DNA of 64,000 bases from Loktanella sp. PT4BL. Lineage in GTDB: Bacteria > Pseudomonadota > Alphaproteobacteria > Rhodobacterales > Rhodobacteraceae. The stretch spans positions 186,001-250,000 of the forward strand of contig NZ_QJJL01000001.1 in NCBI RefSeq assembly GCF_003201935.1. Reading direction: 5' to 3'. A program made the position numbers and the translations under genes. A model generated the notes under the pieces. That model was not told where the DNA came from and searched no databases. It was given only the letters and a program-made list of their open reading frames with translations. Below, one piece after another: positions 1 through 9,705 of the stretch; position 1 is the first letter of the stretch; every line of letters begins with the position of its first letter.

Positions 1-360
1 ATTCAGGGTAAACCGCGCTTTGGTGCCCGCGTCGCCCCATGCGGCGGCGATCTCGGCTTCCAGTTCGGCAATCGGGGACACCAGATTGTTGTGATCCATC
101 GTTGCAATCGTGGTGCCGACATCGGCGATCACATAATCTGGGCGCGGCACGTCCCCTTTGCGGGTGATGTCATGGATGAACCCCGGATCGCGCCCTGTCA
201 CAAAGATCAATCCGACATGCGCGCGATTGGCCGCAATCCAGTTATAGAGGCCCGCGCGCTGGTCGTCAGACCCGCCGAGGAATGTTCCATCAAGATCGGT
301 GGCGAGGACAAATTTCTTGTCTGCGATGTCGGTTGTGTGGAATTTCTCGTGACGGGTCAT
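1..360 (-). CDS. HAD-family hydrolase, sugar-phosphatase-like (partial, runs off left edge)
   Basis: The reverse strand reads from an ATG at 360 through the window edge without a stop, so the C-terminus is missing. The N-terminal part has the HAD motif I box DLDGT around residues 20-24 and a later FVTGRDP segment, as in Cof/sucrose-phosphate-phosphatase-like enzymes that use an aspartyl-phosphate intermediate with Mg2+. The start codon overlaps the gpsA stop by four bases (ATGA), so the two are translationally coupled. Together with gpsA and the nearby galU this suggests a phosphatase in a sugar or glycosyl-glycerol phosphate pathway. The substrate cannot be decided from this fragment. Confidence 0.8.
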   Translation of the reverse strand, partial: MTRHEKFHTTDIADKKFVLATDLDGTFLGGSDDQRAGLYNWIAANRAHVGLIFVTGRDPGFIHDITRKGDVPRPDYVIADVGTTIATMDHNNLVSPIAELEAEIAAAWGDAGTKARFTLN

Positions 361-1499
361 GAGATCCTTTCTGCAAGCGTTGCAATATCTTTGTCAGTTG
401 CGGGGTGGTTGAATGAGAGGTCCATCGTGCGCGGCTCTGCCTCGATCGGGCGGGCCCACAGGTTTGCGAAGGCGGTGCCAAGGTCTGCGCCGTCGTGCAG
501 GATAGACCGCACGGTTTCGCAGATTGGCATGGCCACGTTCACGCTGCGCGCAAGGTCGGTGACCGATTTCGCGTTGATCTCGCCTTCGACAACGACAGGG
601 CGGCCCTCAAAGCAGTCGCCGCGCGGGATGCCCTGCCCCAGTTGCAGGCCAAGTGCCATGTTGCGCGAAGTGGGGCTGGAACATGTCAGCGACAAATCCC
701 CGATCCCCGATAATCCGGTCACGGTTTCACGTCGTCCGCCCAGGGCTTCGGCCAGCGCCTTCATTTCATCGAGTCCGCGGGTAATCAGTGCCGCACGGGT
801 GTTTTCGGCAAAGCCTGCGCCGGTCATCAGCCCGCAGGCGATGGCAATAATATTTTTCACCGCACCGCCGATTTCCACGCCGACCAGATCGTCCGAGACA
901 TAGGACCGGAAGCTTTCGGTCGAAAGTGACAGGGCAAGGCGAACCGCGGGGCTTTCATGCGGGCGCAACCTGTCACCATAAGTAAACGGAAAGGCGACGG
1001 TGGCGGCTGTGGGGTGCCCGAGGGCTGTTTCCAGCGCAAAGGTCGGACCAGAGACGCAACCGACGCAGCGCCCGCCCAGTTCCTCTTCGGCGACCTGTGT
1101 CATCAACAGGCCAGTTTCGGCTTCGATCCCTTTGGCGCAAACGGCGACAGGCGTATCTTTCGGCGCGTGCTCGGCCACTTGGCGGGCCACGCTGCGCACA
1201 CTGCGCGACGGGACAACCACAAGCACAGCTTCCGCCTGTTCCAAGGCTTTGGGCATATCCGTTGTGCCGCGCAAACCTTCGGGTAGCGCTACACCCGGCA
1301 AAAAGCGTTCGGTCGTGCCCTTTGTGTTGATTTCATCAATGATGGCGGGGTCACGGCCACAGATCGTCGTGGCGCATCCGGCGCGCGCCAGAACCACCGC
1401 AAGGGCTGTGCCCCAAGACCCTGCCCCAACAACGGCGACCTTTTTATAGGGTAGCGCAACCGGTTGAAATGGTTGTCCCGTCGTAGCGTGATCTTTCAT
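357..1499 (-). CDS. gpsA: NAD(P)H-dependent glycerol-3-phosphate dehydrogenase
   Basis: This enzyme reduces dihydroxyacetone phosphate to sn-glycerol 3-phosphate, normally for phospholipids. The Rossmann motif VVGAGSWGTALA lies near residues 23-34, and the C-terminal domain has the family signature VKNIIAIACGL and the GLSGIGDL segment. I chose the ATG at 1499 because AGAGG lies at a suitable distance upstream; an open extension to 1631 has no clear ribosome site. At 380 residues it is longer than the usual ~320-340, with an insert around GDRLRPHESP in the middle. It overlaps the downstream HAD phosphatase by four bases. The pairing with a phosphatase suggests a role beyond housekeeping lipid synthesis (inference). 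Confidence 0.9.
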   Translation of the reverse strand: MKDHATTGQPFQPVALPYKKVAVVGAGSWGTALAVVLARAGCATTICGRDPAIIDEINTKGTTERFLPGVALPEGLRGTTDMPKALEQAEAVLVVVPSRSVRSVARQVAEHAPKDTPVAVCAKGIEAETGLLMTQVAEEELGGRCVGCVSGPTFALETALGHPTAATVAFPFTYGDRLRPHESPAVRLALSLSTESFRSYVSDDLVGVEIGGAVKNIIAIACGLMTGAGFAENTRAALITRGLDEMKALAEALGGRRETVTGLSGIGDLSLTCSSPTSRNMALGLQLGQGIPRGDCFEGRPVVVEGEINAKSVTDLARSVNVAMPICETVRSILHDGADLGTAFANLWARPIEAEPRTMDLSFNHPATDKDIATLAERIS

Positions 1500-1845
1500 T
1501 GGTGACCTCTGAAGTTGAAAGCGAATTGCGGACGCAGCCATATCTGGCCGCGTGCATCGAAGACCGGATGAACCGGCATTTATGTCGCTTACGTTACAGT
1601 CATGTCGTTTATGGTGGCTTTTGAGGGCCAAAAGTCAATGCTGCGGGTGCAAAATAGCCAAAACCTTTGGAATTCCTCAAAGAAATGCGTGTCTCTTGCC
1701 TAGTAAACACCCGCCAAACCGACAAACGCATTAAAGTTTAGGCAGAGAATGATTTAATAACGACATATCATTGTCGTTTTTTGACATTTTCTGCAGTTGC
1801 AGCATTTATGTAGGGCACCCGTATTTGTGAAAGGATACCTACATC
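1500..1845. other. Divergent intergenic region between gpsA and galU
   Basis: About 350 bases of AT-richer sequence separate the divergent gpsA and galU starts. It must hold both promoters. The only structure I can support is the inverted repeat at 1759-1778. I see no gene in it; short open frames here lack ribosome sites. Confidence 0.6.
1759..1778. repeat. Inverted repeat, possible operator upstream of galU
   Basis: AACGAC and GTCGTT form a perfect six-base inverted repeat separated by eight bases, about 70 bp before the galU start. It is followed by a short T run, so it could also be a weak hairpin. A regulator-binding role is inference. Confidence 0.4.
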
Positions 1846-2739
1846 ATGACCAAGTCACCTGTTCGTACTGCCATCTTTCCCGTTGCCGGATTGGGGACAC
1901 GGTTCTTGCCTGCCACCAAGGCGACACCCAAGGAACTGCTGCCGGTGCTGGACACGCCATTGATCCAATATGCGATTGACGAGGCACGTGATGCGGGTAT
2001 CGAGCGGATGGTCTTTGTCAGTCATCCTTCCAAGTCAGCTATTGAACGGCACGTCATGGACGATGTCCGCCTGCGCACAGAGTTGAAAGCGCGTGGCAAG
2101 GCCGCACTTGCGACAGAACTGCGCGAGGCCGCGTTTTGCGAGATCGAGGACGATGTGGTGTTCACAATGCAGCATGAACCGCTCGGTCTTGGCCACGCGG
2201 TGCTTTGCGCTCGCGCGCACATCTTGCCGGGTCCGGTCGCTGTGATCCTGCCTGATGATCTGATCCTCGGCAAAGGCTGCATTGGCGAAATGATCGAGGC
2301 CTACACGGCGGGCGCCAGCGGCCATCTGGTAGCGACAATGCCGGTCGTCGCTGAAGAAACCAATAAATACGGTATCCTATCGGTCACAGGACAAGACGCC
2401 AATCTGCTTAAGGCCGATGGTATGGTGGAAAAGCCAGCACCCGAGGATGCGCCATCGCTTGATGCGGTTGTCGGGCGCTATGTGCTTGATCCGTCAATCT
2501 TCGATGTTCTGGCAACACAGCCGCCCGGTGCCGGCAATGAAATCCAGTTGACGGATGCGATCAATACGGGCGCAGGCACGGTCGGCTTGGCAGGCTTGCG
2601 CTTCTCGGGTGAGCGTTTCGATTGCGGCGCCAAGGCAGGGATGCTGCGCGCTATTCTGCATATCGCGTCACAGGACCCCGAATATGACGAGGTGCTGAAC
2701 GAATATCTGGCCGCCGCCAATCCGTCTTTGGCTGCCTAG
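1846..2739 (+). CDS. galU: UTP-glucose-1-phosphate uridylyltransferase
   Basis: It makes UDP-glucose from UTP and glucose-1-phosphate for glycans, LPS and compatible solutes. The N-terminus carries the nucleotidyltransferase signature PVAGLGTRFLPATK followed by KELLPVLDTP, and the GxGHAV segment (GLGHAVLCA) is present. It has 297 residues, the family norm. The ATG at 1846 follows an AAAGGA ribosome site. It is divergent from gpsA-HAD, and the three could supply UDP-glucose, glycerol-3-phosphate and a phosphatase to one pathway (inference). Confidence 0.95.
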   Translation: MTKSPVRTAIFPVAGLGTRFLPATKATPKELLPVLDTPLIQYAIDEARDAGIERMVFVSHPSKSAIERHVMDDVRLRTELKARGKAALATELREAAFCEIEDDVVFTMQHEPLGLGHAVLCARAHILPGPVAVILPDDLILGKGCIGEMIEAYTAGASGHLVATMPVVAEETNKYGILSVTGQDANLLKADGMVEKPAPEDAPSLDAVVGRYVLDPSIFDVLATQPPGAGNEIQLTDAINTGAGTVGLAGLRFSGERFDCGAKAGMLRAILHIASQDPEYDEVLNEYLAAANPSLAA

Positions 2740-2768
2740 TAAGTGACGGGTCTTGATGCGGGGCTCTC

Positions 2769-3074
2769 CTATCCCCCCATCATCGCCAGCCTGCGGGCAA
2801 GCCTGTCGCGTTCCTCAATCAGATCCAGAACAAGAGCCACGCCCGCTACGTTCAGCCCCAGATCCCGCATCAGGCGTGCGGCTTTGCGGGCGCGGGCGAT
2901 ATGCTTGGGTGCGAATTCCCACTCGGGGGTCGTCTCTGCGACTGGTGCGACAACACCATGTTCGACGAGTTTGACCACCCAGTCTGCGTTCGTGTCGCAG
3001 AACATCGTCAGTTCTGACAAGGACAGCGTTTCGACGACTTCAACATGTGTGCCGCGAGGACTAGCTTTTTTCAT
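2769..3074 (-). CDS. cbpM: Chaperone modulator CbpM-like, MerR-type HTH fold
   Basis: This 101-residue protein resembles CbpM, which binds the J-domain of CbpA and inhibits its co-chaperone activity. It has a MerR-like helical region (LSELTMFCDTNADWVVKLVEHGVV) and the motif PEWEFAPKHIARARKAARL typical of the family. It lies directly downstream of the DnaJ-like gene with a gap of only a few bases, and the ribosome site overlaps the end of that gene, so the pair is one operon. Confidence 0.85.
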   Translation of the reverse strand: MKKASPRGTHVEVVETLSLSELTMFCDTNADWVVKLVEHGVVAPVAETTPEWEFAPKHIARARKAARLMRDLGLNVAGVALVLDLIEERDRLARRLAMMGG

Positions 3075-3078
3075 TGCA

Positions 3079-3969
3079 CTATACTCCTAGTTTCGACCGG
3101 GGATTGTAGGGCTGTGCCTCGGCCAACTGCTGATAAAGGTCACGGGCCTTTGGTGACACTTTAGACGGGTTCACGATTTGCAGGATCGCGTAGAGGTCGC
3201 CTTTTTGCGCGGCGGGCATGCCGCGGCCTTTTAGCCGTAACTTCTGGCCTTGCCGGGCATCGGGCGGAATTGTGAGGTCAACTGTGCCTGTCGGGGTTGG
3301 CATGGGCACTTTCCCACCCAGCGCCGCCTCCCAGGGCGTGACAGGCAGGGTCACGTAAAGATCGCGGCCTTCGATCGTATAGATGGGATGGGGTCGAAAA
3401 TTGACCTCAATCAGCAGGTCGGCTCCCTCTGCCCCCTTGCCCTTCAGACGGAGGTTCTGGCCGGGCAACACGCCTTTGGGGATTGTCAGATCAATCCGGC
3501 GGGTTTGCATCGTCACATGGCCGGTTCTGTCGATCTGCGGTGACTGCAGCGTCAGGGCCTTTTTTGCTCCGGTGATCGCATCCTCAAGCGAGATTTCGAT
3601 CGCTGCATGCTGGTCGCGCGGCATGGCTCCACGGCCAAACCGATCGCCAAAGAAATCGCGGAACATGTCAGGGTTCACATCGCGTTCGTCAAAGGCAAAG
3701 CCGCCTTGCCAGCGATCATCCTGTCGTGTGGTCTGCTCTGGTCGTGGCTGGTCCCATGATGCGCCATAGCGGTCATAGGCCGCGCGCTTTTCCGGATCGC
3801 TGAGCACATCATTGGCCGCAGCTGCCGCTTTGAATTTTGCATCGGCTTCGGGCGAGGAATTTACATCCGGATGGTATTTGCGCGCCATCTTGCGATAGGC
3901 GCGTTTGATCTCATCCGCCGAGGCGTCGGGGCTAACACCAAGCGCCTTATAGAGTTCTGTATCAACCAT
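3079..3969 (-). CDS. cbpA: DnaJ C-terminal-domain co-chaperone, CbpA-like
   Basis: This is a DnaJ-family co-chaperone that stimulates DnaK ATPase. The J-domain occupies residues ~4-70 with the invariant HPD in RKYHPDVN, followed by a Gly/Phe/Arg-rich linker and two C-terminal substrate-binding beta domains. There is no cysteine-rich zinc centre, which distinguishes CbpA from DnaJ. It is cotranscribed with cbpM. A TTGA-N6-TCAA box centred ~60 bp upstream is shared with the divergent universal stress gene, suggesting low-oxygen induction. Confidence 0.92.
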   Translation of the reverse strand: MVDTELYKALGVSPDASADEIKRAYRKMARKYHPDVNSSPEADAKFKAAAAANDVLSDPEKRAAYDRYGASWDQPRPEQTTRQDDRWQGGFAFDERDVNPDMFRDFFGDRFGRGAMPRDQHAAIEISLEDAITGAKKALTLQSPQIDRTGHVTMQTRRIDLTIPKGVLPGQNLRLKGKGAEGADLLIEVNFRPHPIYTIEGRDLYVTLPVTPWEAALGGKVPMPTPTGTVDLTIPPDARQGQKLRLKGRGMPAAQKGDLYAILQIVNPSKVSPKARDLYQQLAEAQPYNPRSKLGV

Positions 3970-4022
3970 TTCACCGTCTCATCTGCGTTGGTCTTGTTAT
4001 GCATGCGACGGGCTCTTCGGGA

Positions 4023-4036
4023 TTGACTAATCTCAA
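4023..4036. promoter_or_regulatory. FixK/FNR-type box (TTGA-N6-TCAA)
   Basis: TTGACTAATCTCAA keeps both perfect half-sites. It sits midway between cbpA and the universal stress gene, centred ~60 bp from each start codon, which fits an activator at -41.5 with a ~20-nt leader on either side. Confidence 0.8.
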
Positions 4037-4089
4037 TCCCGCATTGCTGGCTTGGCCTAGGGTAAGACAACTTTCACAAGAGGTCCGTC

Positions 4090-4941
4090 ATGAAAAACGC
4101 CACATTTTTTGCCCTGCAAGGTCCCGAAGGCACCCCTGCCGATCTTGCGTCTATCGTTGATGCCGCCGAAGCGCATGGTGGACGCCTGAGCGTATTGCAT
4201 GTCAGTGCGGTGCCGATCATGACCTATGCGATCGCCGCAACGCCTTATGGAATACCCGTCATTCCCGAAGGATGGCTTGGCGAGCGTGACGAAATGAACA
4301 AAAGGCTGGCTGTGCGTCAGGAAGAAATGCGCGCCTACCTGACGCGAGAAAGCCTGACGGGCGAGGTAGCAACGCTTTGCGCCGAACCCACGGCATTGCA
4401 TGATATTGTCGCCGTCAGGTCGTTGTTTGCCGATGTCAGTATTGCGCTGAATTCCTTGCGGGATGATGAAACAGCCTTCAATGACATTGTCTATGGTCTG
4501 CTTTTCAAGGCGCCCGGTCCGCTGATGTTGAATGTTGAGAAAGGCAGTAAGGCGCTCGCACCTGAAAATGTGCTGCTCGCATGGGATAATAGCCTTCCGG
4601 CAGCACGGGCGGTACGCGCGGCCCTGCCACTCTTGAAGACCGCCAAAGAGGTGACGATTGCAACCTTTGATGCCGACCCTTCGCGCTGGGGCGACGGGGA
4701 AAGCCCCGGTGCCGATCTGGCCATGTGGCTCAGCCACCATGGGTGTACTGTCACCGTGCAGGAATACGTGACCGGTAGCAAAACTGTTGCAGAGGCGATC
4801 CTGTTCCGTGCGCAGGAAACCACTGCCGATCTGGTCGTGATGGGCGCTTATGGGCGCAGCCGTTGGAACGAGCGGTTCTTTGGGGGGACCACAGAAACGA
4901 TGATTGCGCAGCAAGACTACGCAGTGCTGTTGTCGCACTAG
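4090..4941 (+). CDS. Universal stress protein with two tandem Usp domains
   Basis: This is a 283-residue cytoplasmic protein with two UspA-like folds. The C-terminal domain carries the nucleotide-binding signature GAYGRSRWNERFFGG, and the N-terminal domain is degenerate. Such tandem Usp proteins are typical members of FNR/FixK or DosR-type hypoxic regulons. It has a TTGA-N6-TCAA box ~60 bp upstream. A second protein of similar layout is at 23243-24082. Confidence 0.9.
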   Translation: MKNATFFALQGPEGTPADLASIVDAAEAHGGRLSVLHVSAVPIMTYAIAATPYGIPVIPEGWLGERDEMNKRLAVRQEEMRAYLTRESLTGEVATLCAEPTALHDIVAVRSLFADVSIALNSLRDDETAFNDIVYGLLFKAPGPLMLNVEKGSKALAPENVLLAWDNSLPAARAVRAALPLLKTAKEVTIATFDADPSRWGDGESPGADLAMWLSHHGCTVTVQEYVTGSKTVAEAILFRAQETTADLVVMGAYGRSRWNERFFGGTTETMIAQQDYAVLLSH

Positions 4942-4960
4942 GGATTACACATTGATTTGA

Positions 4961-4992
4961 GGGCACGGCGTAGTATTGCACCGTGCCCTTTA
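4961..4992. terminator. Bidirectional Rho-independent terminator
   Basis: An eight-base perfect stem (GGGCACGG / CCGTGCCC) with a 12-base loop and a short T-rich tail lies between the convergent Usp gene and the exporter operon. Confidence 0.7.
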
Positions 4993-6204
4993 TTCAAGGC
5001 TGCTGCGCTGGACGATTTCTGCCCCTGTCATCAGTTGATCATTCGGATGTGTCACGACATGCATCCCGGGATCCAGCCCTTCGAGAACTTCGGCAAATTG
5101 TGCATTCTGCCGCCCGATAGAGATGATTTGCTCCGTGACAGTCCCGTCTTCGGCGCGAAATACGGCCCAGTCGCCGCGCCGTTTGAAAAGCGCGCTCAGA
5201 GGAACCTGGACAGCGTCATCTGTCTGCCATTCGATGATGCGCAGAAACACGGCAAAACCATCCCCCAGCCCCGCCCTTTCTACAGCGGGTGTCGTGATGT
5301 CGAAAATGACATCAAGACGTTGCTCGTCTATGCCCAATGCAGAGATCTTGGTTTCGGCGGCCGGTGAAATACGGGTCAGCGTTGCCGCAAGCGCATTATC
5401 GCCCCCCCAGCGTTCGACAGTCGCAATTGCGCCGGTTTGCAGGCGGACCGCGTCGGAGGATAACAAATCGGCGACGATCTCAAGCTGGGCAGGATCACCG
5501 ATCCGCAAGAGCGGGGCACCGGTAGCCACGGGATGTTCGCTGATGCTCTCTATGCTCAGGACCACGCCATCGGCGGGGGCGTAAATCTCAAGACAGCAAC
5601 TTGCATCCACCTCTGCCGCTGATTGCGGGCTTTGCAGCATGGTTGCGGCGCGGGCAAGCGTGCTCTCGGCCATATCAATCCGCGCCTCGGCGGCCTCAAC
5701 CGTGGTTTGGGCGACAGCAAGTTTTTGGAGTGCGTCCTCCAACCGCGTCAGCGAGGCCACGCCGCGTTCAACCAGTATTTGTGTCCTGTCGTACTGTGTC
5801 TGCGCCAGCGAGCGATCCTCTTGTGCACGTGCCAGATCCGCTTCGGCAACATCCAGCGCGGCCTCGGCTTCTTGCACGGTCGCTTGCGCCTGAAGCAGGC
5901 TGCGGCTGTCCAGCAAGCCAGGCGTTGCAGGCTGCACAACGGCAACCACAGTCTGGCCGCCGGTCACCCGGTCACCTATGTCCACGGGGGACCGTAGCGC
6001 AGTGCCGTTGATGGGGCTGGATACATCGTAGATATCCTTGATCCGTGTGACGCCATCAGCGTTGATCGTCACCGCCAAAGGGCCGCGGGTGATGGTGTGC
6101 AGATCGACTGGCACAGGGTCTTCCTGCAGGGCGACATAACCCATCCCGAGCATGACTGCGGCACCAAGGCCGACCAGTCCGATGGTACGCGGTTTCCACG
6201 ACAT
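4990..6204 (-). CDS. HlyD/MacA-type periplasmic adaptor of an ABC exporter
   Basis: This 404-residue protein has one N-terminal membrane anchor (~residues 7-27), a lipoyl/barrel-sandwich half, a long coiled-coil hairpin (~100-200, rich in A/E/Q/R), the second lipoyl half (YAPADGVVLSI) and a beta-barrel domain. It would bridge the inner-membrane ABC permease to the periplasm. It is the last gene of a three-gene operon with an FtsX-type permease and an ATPase. The substrate is unknown. Two adjacent cysteines (~CC at 203-204) in the second lipoyl region are unusual. Confidence 0.88.
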   Translation of the reverse strand: MSWKPRTIGLVGLGAAVMLGMGYVALQEDPVPVDLHTITRGPLAVTINADGVTRIKDIYDVSSPINGTALRSPVDIGDRVTGGQTVVAVVQPATPGLLDSRSLLQAQATVQEAEAALDVAEADLARAQEDRSLAQTQYDRTQILVERGVASLTRLEDALQKLAVAQTTVEAAEARIDMAESTLARAATMLQSPQSAAEVDASCCLEIYAPADGVVLSIESISEHPVATGAPLLRIGDPAQLEIVADLLSSDAVRLQTGAIATVERWGGDNALAATLTRISPAAETKISALGIDEQRLDVIFDITTPAVERAGLGDGFAVFLRIIEWQTDDAVQVPLSALFKRRGDWAVFRAEDGTVTEQIISIGRQNAQFAEVLEGLDPGMHVVTHPNDQLMTGAEIVQRSSLE

Positions 6205-6207
6205 TGG

Positions 6208-8574
6208 TTACTCCCTTACTTTCATTGCAGAAACGAGGTTTTGTTTGTCCAGCCTGCGCCGTACCAGCATCACAGAACCAAAGCTGGCCAGCAGAACAAC
6301 AAAGCTTGCCTTGGCATAGATCGCCGGATGTATGACAAGCGGCATGTTATAAAGGTCGCTGGAAAAGCTGTTGAACATGCTGGCCGTAATCAGCGTCCCG
6401 ATCCACCAGCCCAAGGGCTGCGCCAGAACCGACAGCAACATGGTTTCGCCGATCAGGATGTAAGACACCTCGGAGCGGGTAAAGCCAAGGATGCGCAGGC
6501 TGGCCAGTTCGCGGGACCGTTCAGACAGCTGAATCCGTGCCCCGTTGTAGGTGACGCCGATGGTGATGAGCAGGGCAATCACAATGTAGATTGTATTCAC
6601 GACGCCGATATTCTGTTCGATCGTTTCGGAAAAAGAGCGCCGCGTATCTGTCATCATGACGATCCCGGCAAGACTGGGAATATCCTTGAGCCTGCGGTGC
6701 AGGTCTATGATCTCGGTATCGTCCAGTGACACATTGATCAGGGAAATGCGCGGTGATTGTCGCAATAGCGCGTTGACGTATTCCAGATCCATATAGGCGC
6801 CCAGGCCAAAGTACTGCGCGATGATATCGGTCACGCGCAGAGCGTGCGTTTCCTGCCGTCCGCCAAGAAACTTGACATCAACCGTATCCCCGATCCTGAC
6901 ATCCAGTTGCGTGGCAAGCCGTTCGGTCAACACCACCCCGCCCGGCGGCACTGCGATCTGTTTGCCGTCTTTGTCGATGACGCGGCTGAGGTCGCTGTCG
7001 GGGCGACCGGCTTGTATGACCGTCCGCTTTTCGTGGTTGCCGTTACTCAGGATCACAGGGTGGTATTGTTGCCCTTCTGCCTGCAAAACCGCTGGCAGGT
7101 CGGCGGCTGTAGCCAGAACAATTTCAGGCATGTCATGCGACAGGATCAGCATACCATCCTGCCGCGCGCTTTCATAAAACGCGCTGTCGACAATCTTGTT
7201 CAGGGAATAGGTGAAGAACGAGGGCGACACCACGGTCGAGACCGCCAGCGCAAGCCCCAGCATCGTCAGCCCGCTGCGCACAGGCCAGCGGATCAACGCG
7301 CGCAGGATCATGATCGTCGGTTGCGACAGGCGCATCGTCGCCATCGCGCGGTCGATCCAGGAGCGTTTGAATTGCGGCGGCACGGGGGGCTGCATTGCAA
7401 TGGCGGGGGCAAGACGCGCGGCCTTGATGGCGGCCTGCGCGGCCCCCAGCGTTGTTGTCAGCATCGCCGCCATGCCAGACGCCGCATAGACCCAAAGCGA
7501 TGTGCTGAAGATCAAGAACGGAAAGTCGAAATATTCGGCGTAGAGCAACGCCATCTGGCGTGCCAGCCATCCGCCCACAAGCCAGCCAATTCCAATGCCG
7601 ACCACCGCAATCAGCACCGCGAGCATCAGGTAGTGCAAACAAACCTCAAGGTTGGAATAGCCCACCGCCTTGAGCAGGCCGATCTGGCTGCGTTCAAGCG
7701 CAATGATCCGCCCCATGACCATGCTGACCAGAAATGCAGATATCCCGAAGAAGATCGGCGGCAGCACCGTTGCCATATTCTGCAGCTGTTTGATTTCGCT
7801 GTCGATAAAGCTGTGCGAGGCTTGCAGATCCCGCCCGTAAGCGCCCAATGATCCGTAAGGTTCAAGCAGCCGGTCAACGGCGTCGATCACGTTCTCCTCG
7901 CGCGCGCCCTTGCTGAGTTTCAGCGCGACGTCGTTGAACGCCCCCGTCATATCAAAGGCAGCGGCCACGGCCACCTGTGACATCCACAAAATGCCGAAAG
8001 TGGCATTGTCGGGCATCAAAGCACCGGGACCGATCGTGTAGATAAATTCGGGTGACTGTGCGGTGCCGGTGATCGTCAGTTGCCGCTTCTGGCCGTTGAG
8101 ATTGGCATAAAAGAAATCGCCAAGCTGAAAGCCGTTCGCCAGTGCAAAATTATGGTTCACCATCACTTCATCGGTTGATGTGGGATCGGGTAACCGACCT
8201 GTCTTGAGAATTGGCACGTTCAGTCGCGGCGCCCCATCTGGCGGTAGTGACAGGATTTTCCCTGTCACGCTGACCATGCTTCCGGGCACATCCAGAACGG
8301 CGCTGCCAACGGTGCGCGTCTCAACCGCCCAAACCCCCTCAATCGCGGCGAGTTCTGTCACCAGTCTTTCGGGCGCGCGTTGCACAGCGCTAAAGACATC
8401 GGCAAAACGGTTGCGCTCGTAATAGGTGTCGCGGGTATCGCTGAGCGATTTGTACATCCCCAACGCGGTCAGCAGGATCGCCACGCCGCAGGCCAGCACC
8501 AGGGCGATGGCGAGTGCCTGTTTCCAGAGGCGCGAAAAATCGCGGAGCAGTTTGCGGTCGATCGCTTGCATCAC
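6208..8574 (-). CDS. FtsX-family ABC transporter permease (duplicated FtsX domains)
   Basis: This is a 788-residue inner-membrane permease. It has one N-terminal membrane helix, a large periplasmic domain, a block of three helices (~270-400), a further helix at ~435, a second periplasmic domain and a C-terminal three-helix block (~650-785). The two FtsX modules make it a self-sufficient permease, as in the large DUF214/LolE-like exporters. Its start overlaps the ATPase stop by four bases and the adaptor starts three bases after its stop. Substrates of related systems are lipids, lipoproteins or lipophilic compounds; none can be assigned here. Confidence 0.9.
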   Translation of the reverse strand: MMQAIDRKLLRDFSRLWKQALAIALVLACGVAILLTALGMYKSLSDTRDTYYERNRFADVFSAVQRAPERLVTELAAIEGVWAVETRTVGSAVLDVPGSMVSVTGKILSLPPDGAPRLNVPILKTGRLPDPTSTDEVMVNHNFALANGFQLGDFFYANLNGQKRQLTITGTAQSPEFIYTIGPGALMPDNATFGILWMSQVAVAAAFDMTGAFNDVALKLSKGAREENVIDAVDRLLEPYGSLGAYGRDLQASHSFIDSEIKQLQNMATVLPPIFFGISAFLVSMVMGRIIALERSQIGLLKAVGYSNLEVCLHYLMLAVLIAVVGIGIGWLVGGWLARQMALLYAEYFDFPFLIFSTSLWVYAASGMAAMLTTTLGAAQAAIKAARLAPAIAMQPPVPPQFKRSWIDRAMATMRLSQPTIMILRALIRWPVRSGLTMLGLALAVSTVVSPSFFTYSLNKIVDSAFYESARQDGMLILSHDMPEIVLATAADLPAVLQAEGQQYHPVILSNGNHEKRTVIQAGRPDSDLSRVIDKDGKQIAVPPGGVVLTERLATQLDVRIGDTVDVKFLGGRQETHALRVTDIIAQYFGLGAYMDLEYVNALLRQSPRISLINVSLDDTEIIDLHRRLKDIPSLAGIVMMTDTRRSFSETIEQNIGVVNTIYIVIALLITIGVTYNGARIQLSERSRELASLRILGFTRSEVSYILIGETMLLSVLAQPLGWWIGTLITASMFNSFSSDLYNMPLVIHPAIYAKASFVVLLASFGSVMLVRRRLDKQNLVSAMKVRE

Positions 8575-9290
8575 CAGACGATCTCTGACGGGGCAAGGCG
8601 CGTTTCGTTTGTGTGGACGCTGCTGATTTTCCCGTCCGCAAACTGGATGACACGGTGCGCCATGCGCTGGATTTCTGCGTTATGGGTAATGATGACTGTT
8701 GTCGTGCCAAATCGGGCGTTGATGTCCTGCAAGACTTCGAGGACCTGCACGCCGGTGGCACTGTCCAGCGCCCCTGTCGGTTCATCGCAAAGCAAAATCT
8801 CGGGGCGTTTGGCGATGGCGCGGGCAATGGCGACCCGCTGTTGTTCGCCGCCTGACATCTCGGAGGGGAAATGGTCCATCCGGTTGGCCAGCCCGACAAG
8901 CGCCAGCGCCTCTTCGGCGGGCATCGGGTCGGGCGAGACATCGGTAACAAGCTGGACGTTTTCGCGTGCGGTCAGGCTGGGCACCAGATTGTAGAACTGG
9001 AACACAAAGCCCACGTGATCGCGGCGATAGCGGGTCAGCGCGCGGTCGGGCATATCGGTAAGCTCGGTATCACGAAACCAGACGCGCCCCGCTGTCGCGT
9101 GATCCAGACCGCCAAGTATGTTGAGCAAGGTTGATTTGCCACTGCCCGACGGCCCCAGAAGGACGGCCATTTCACCTGTGTAGAGTTCAAGATCAACGCC
9201 CGCGAGGGCAAATACCTTCACGTCGCCGGTCTGATAGACCTTCGTGACACCTTGGGTCCGAAAGACGATTTCTGGTGCTTCTTGGCCCAT
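8571..9290 (-). CDS. ABC transporter ATP-binding protein, LolD/MacB-like
   Basis: This ATPase of the exporter has Walker [10 protein letters not shown], signature [14 protein letters not shown] and Walker [11 protein letters not shown] start it at the ATG at 9290, preceded by AGGA at good spacing; an upstream in-frame ATG at 9308 has no ribosome site. The protein is 239 residues, the usual LolD/MacB size. It is the first gene of the operon and has a perfect FixK/FNR box centred ~58 bp before its start. Confidence 0.92.
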   Translation of the reverse strand: MGQEAPEIVFRTQGVTKVYQTGDVKVFALAGVDLELYTGEMAVLLGPSGSGKSTLLNILGGLDHATAGRVWFRDTELTDMPDRALTRYRRDHVGFVFQFYNLVPSLTARENVQLVTDVSPDPMPAEEALALVGLANRMDHFPSEMSGGEQQRVAIARAIAKRPEILLCDEPTGALDSATGVQVLEVLQDINARFGTTTVIITHNAEIQRMAHRVIQFADGKISSVHTNETRLAPSEIVW

Positions 9291-9341
9291 ATGGTTTGAT
9301 CCTGACATGGGCGATACTGCCAAGACTCGCCCCAACAAACA

Positions 9342-9355
9342 TTGATCAAAATCAA
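9342..9355. promoter_or_regulatory. FixK/FNR-type box, perfect palindrome form
   Basis: TTGATCAAAATCAA matches the full TTGAT-N4-ATCAA consensus. It is centred ~58 bp from the exporter ATPase start (minus) and ~90 bp from the DUF2892 gene (plus). Confidence 0.85.
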
Positions 9356-9438
9356 TTGGTGCAGCCTTGCCCAACCTAGAATGGGCGCAGGAAACGGCGG
9401 GCTGTTCCGGCGCGCCGTAGAAAGCAAAGGAACGTCAT

Positions 9439-9648
9439 ATGTTTTCGAATGTAGGTACGATCGACCGTCTGCTTCGTCTTGTCGTTGGTGCGGCTCTGAT
9501 TGCGGCACCATTGATCAATTTCATGGGTTTGGGCGCGAGCGCTGCCATCACATACGGAATGATCGCAATCGGTGTCATTCTGGGGGCCACTGCCGTTTTC
9601 GGCATATGCCCGCTTTACAGGCTAATGGGAATTTCAACGAAATCCTGA
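9439..9648 (+). CDS. DUF2892 (YgaP-type) two-helix membrane protein
   Basis: This 69-residue protein has two hydrophobic helices. The start MFSNVGTIDRLLRLVVGA and the end GICPLYRLMGIST are typical of the DUF2892 family, also found fused to rhodanese in YgaP. The family motif NVG-x-DR-x-LR-x-VG is visible. The molecular role is unclear. It is followed at 58 bp by an SDR gene and lies in the FixK-box cluster. Confidence 0.85.
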   Translation: MFSNVGTIDRLLRLVVGAALIAAPLINFMGLGASAAITYGMIAIGVILGATAVFGICPLYRLMGISTKS

Positions 9649-9705
9649 TGCAGCTCCACAAACTGATTTTTCTCACGGAACGTCCATCTTTAAGGGAGAC
9701 CGGAT

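Noticed and set aside
91..903. 270-codon plus-strand frame over the HAD/gpsA genes
   Set aside because: It lies antisense to two well-supported genes and has no start signal or domain.
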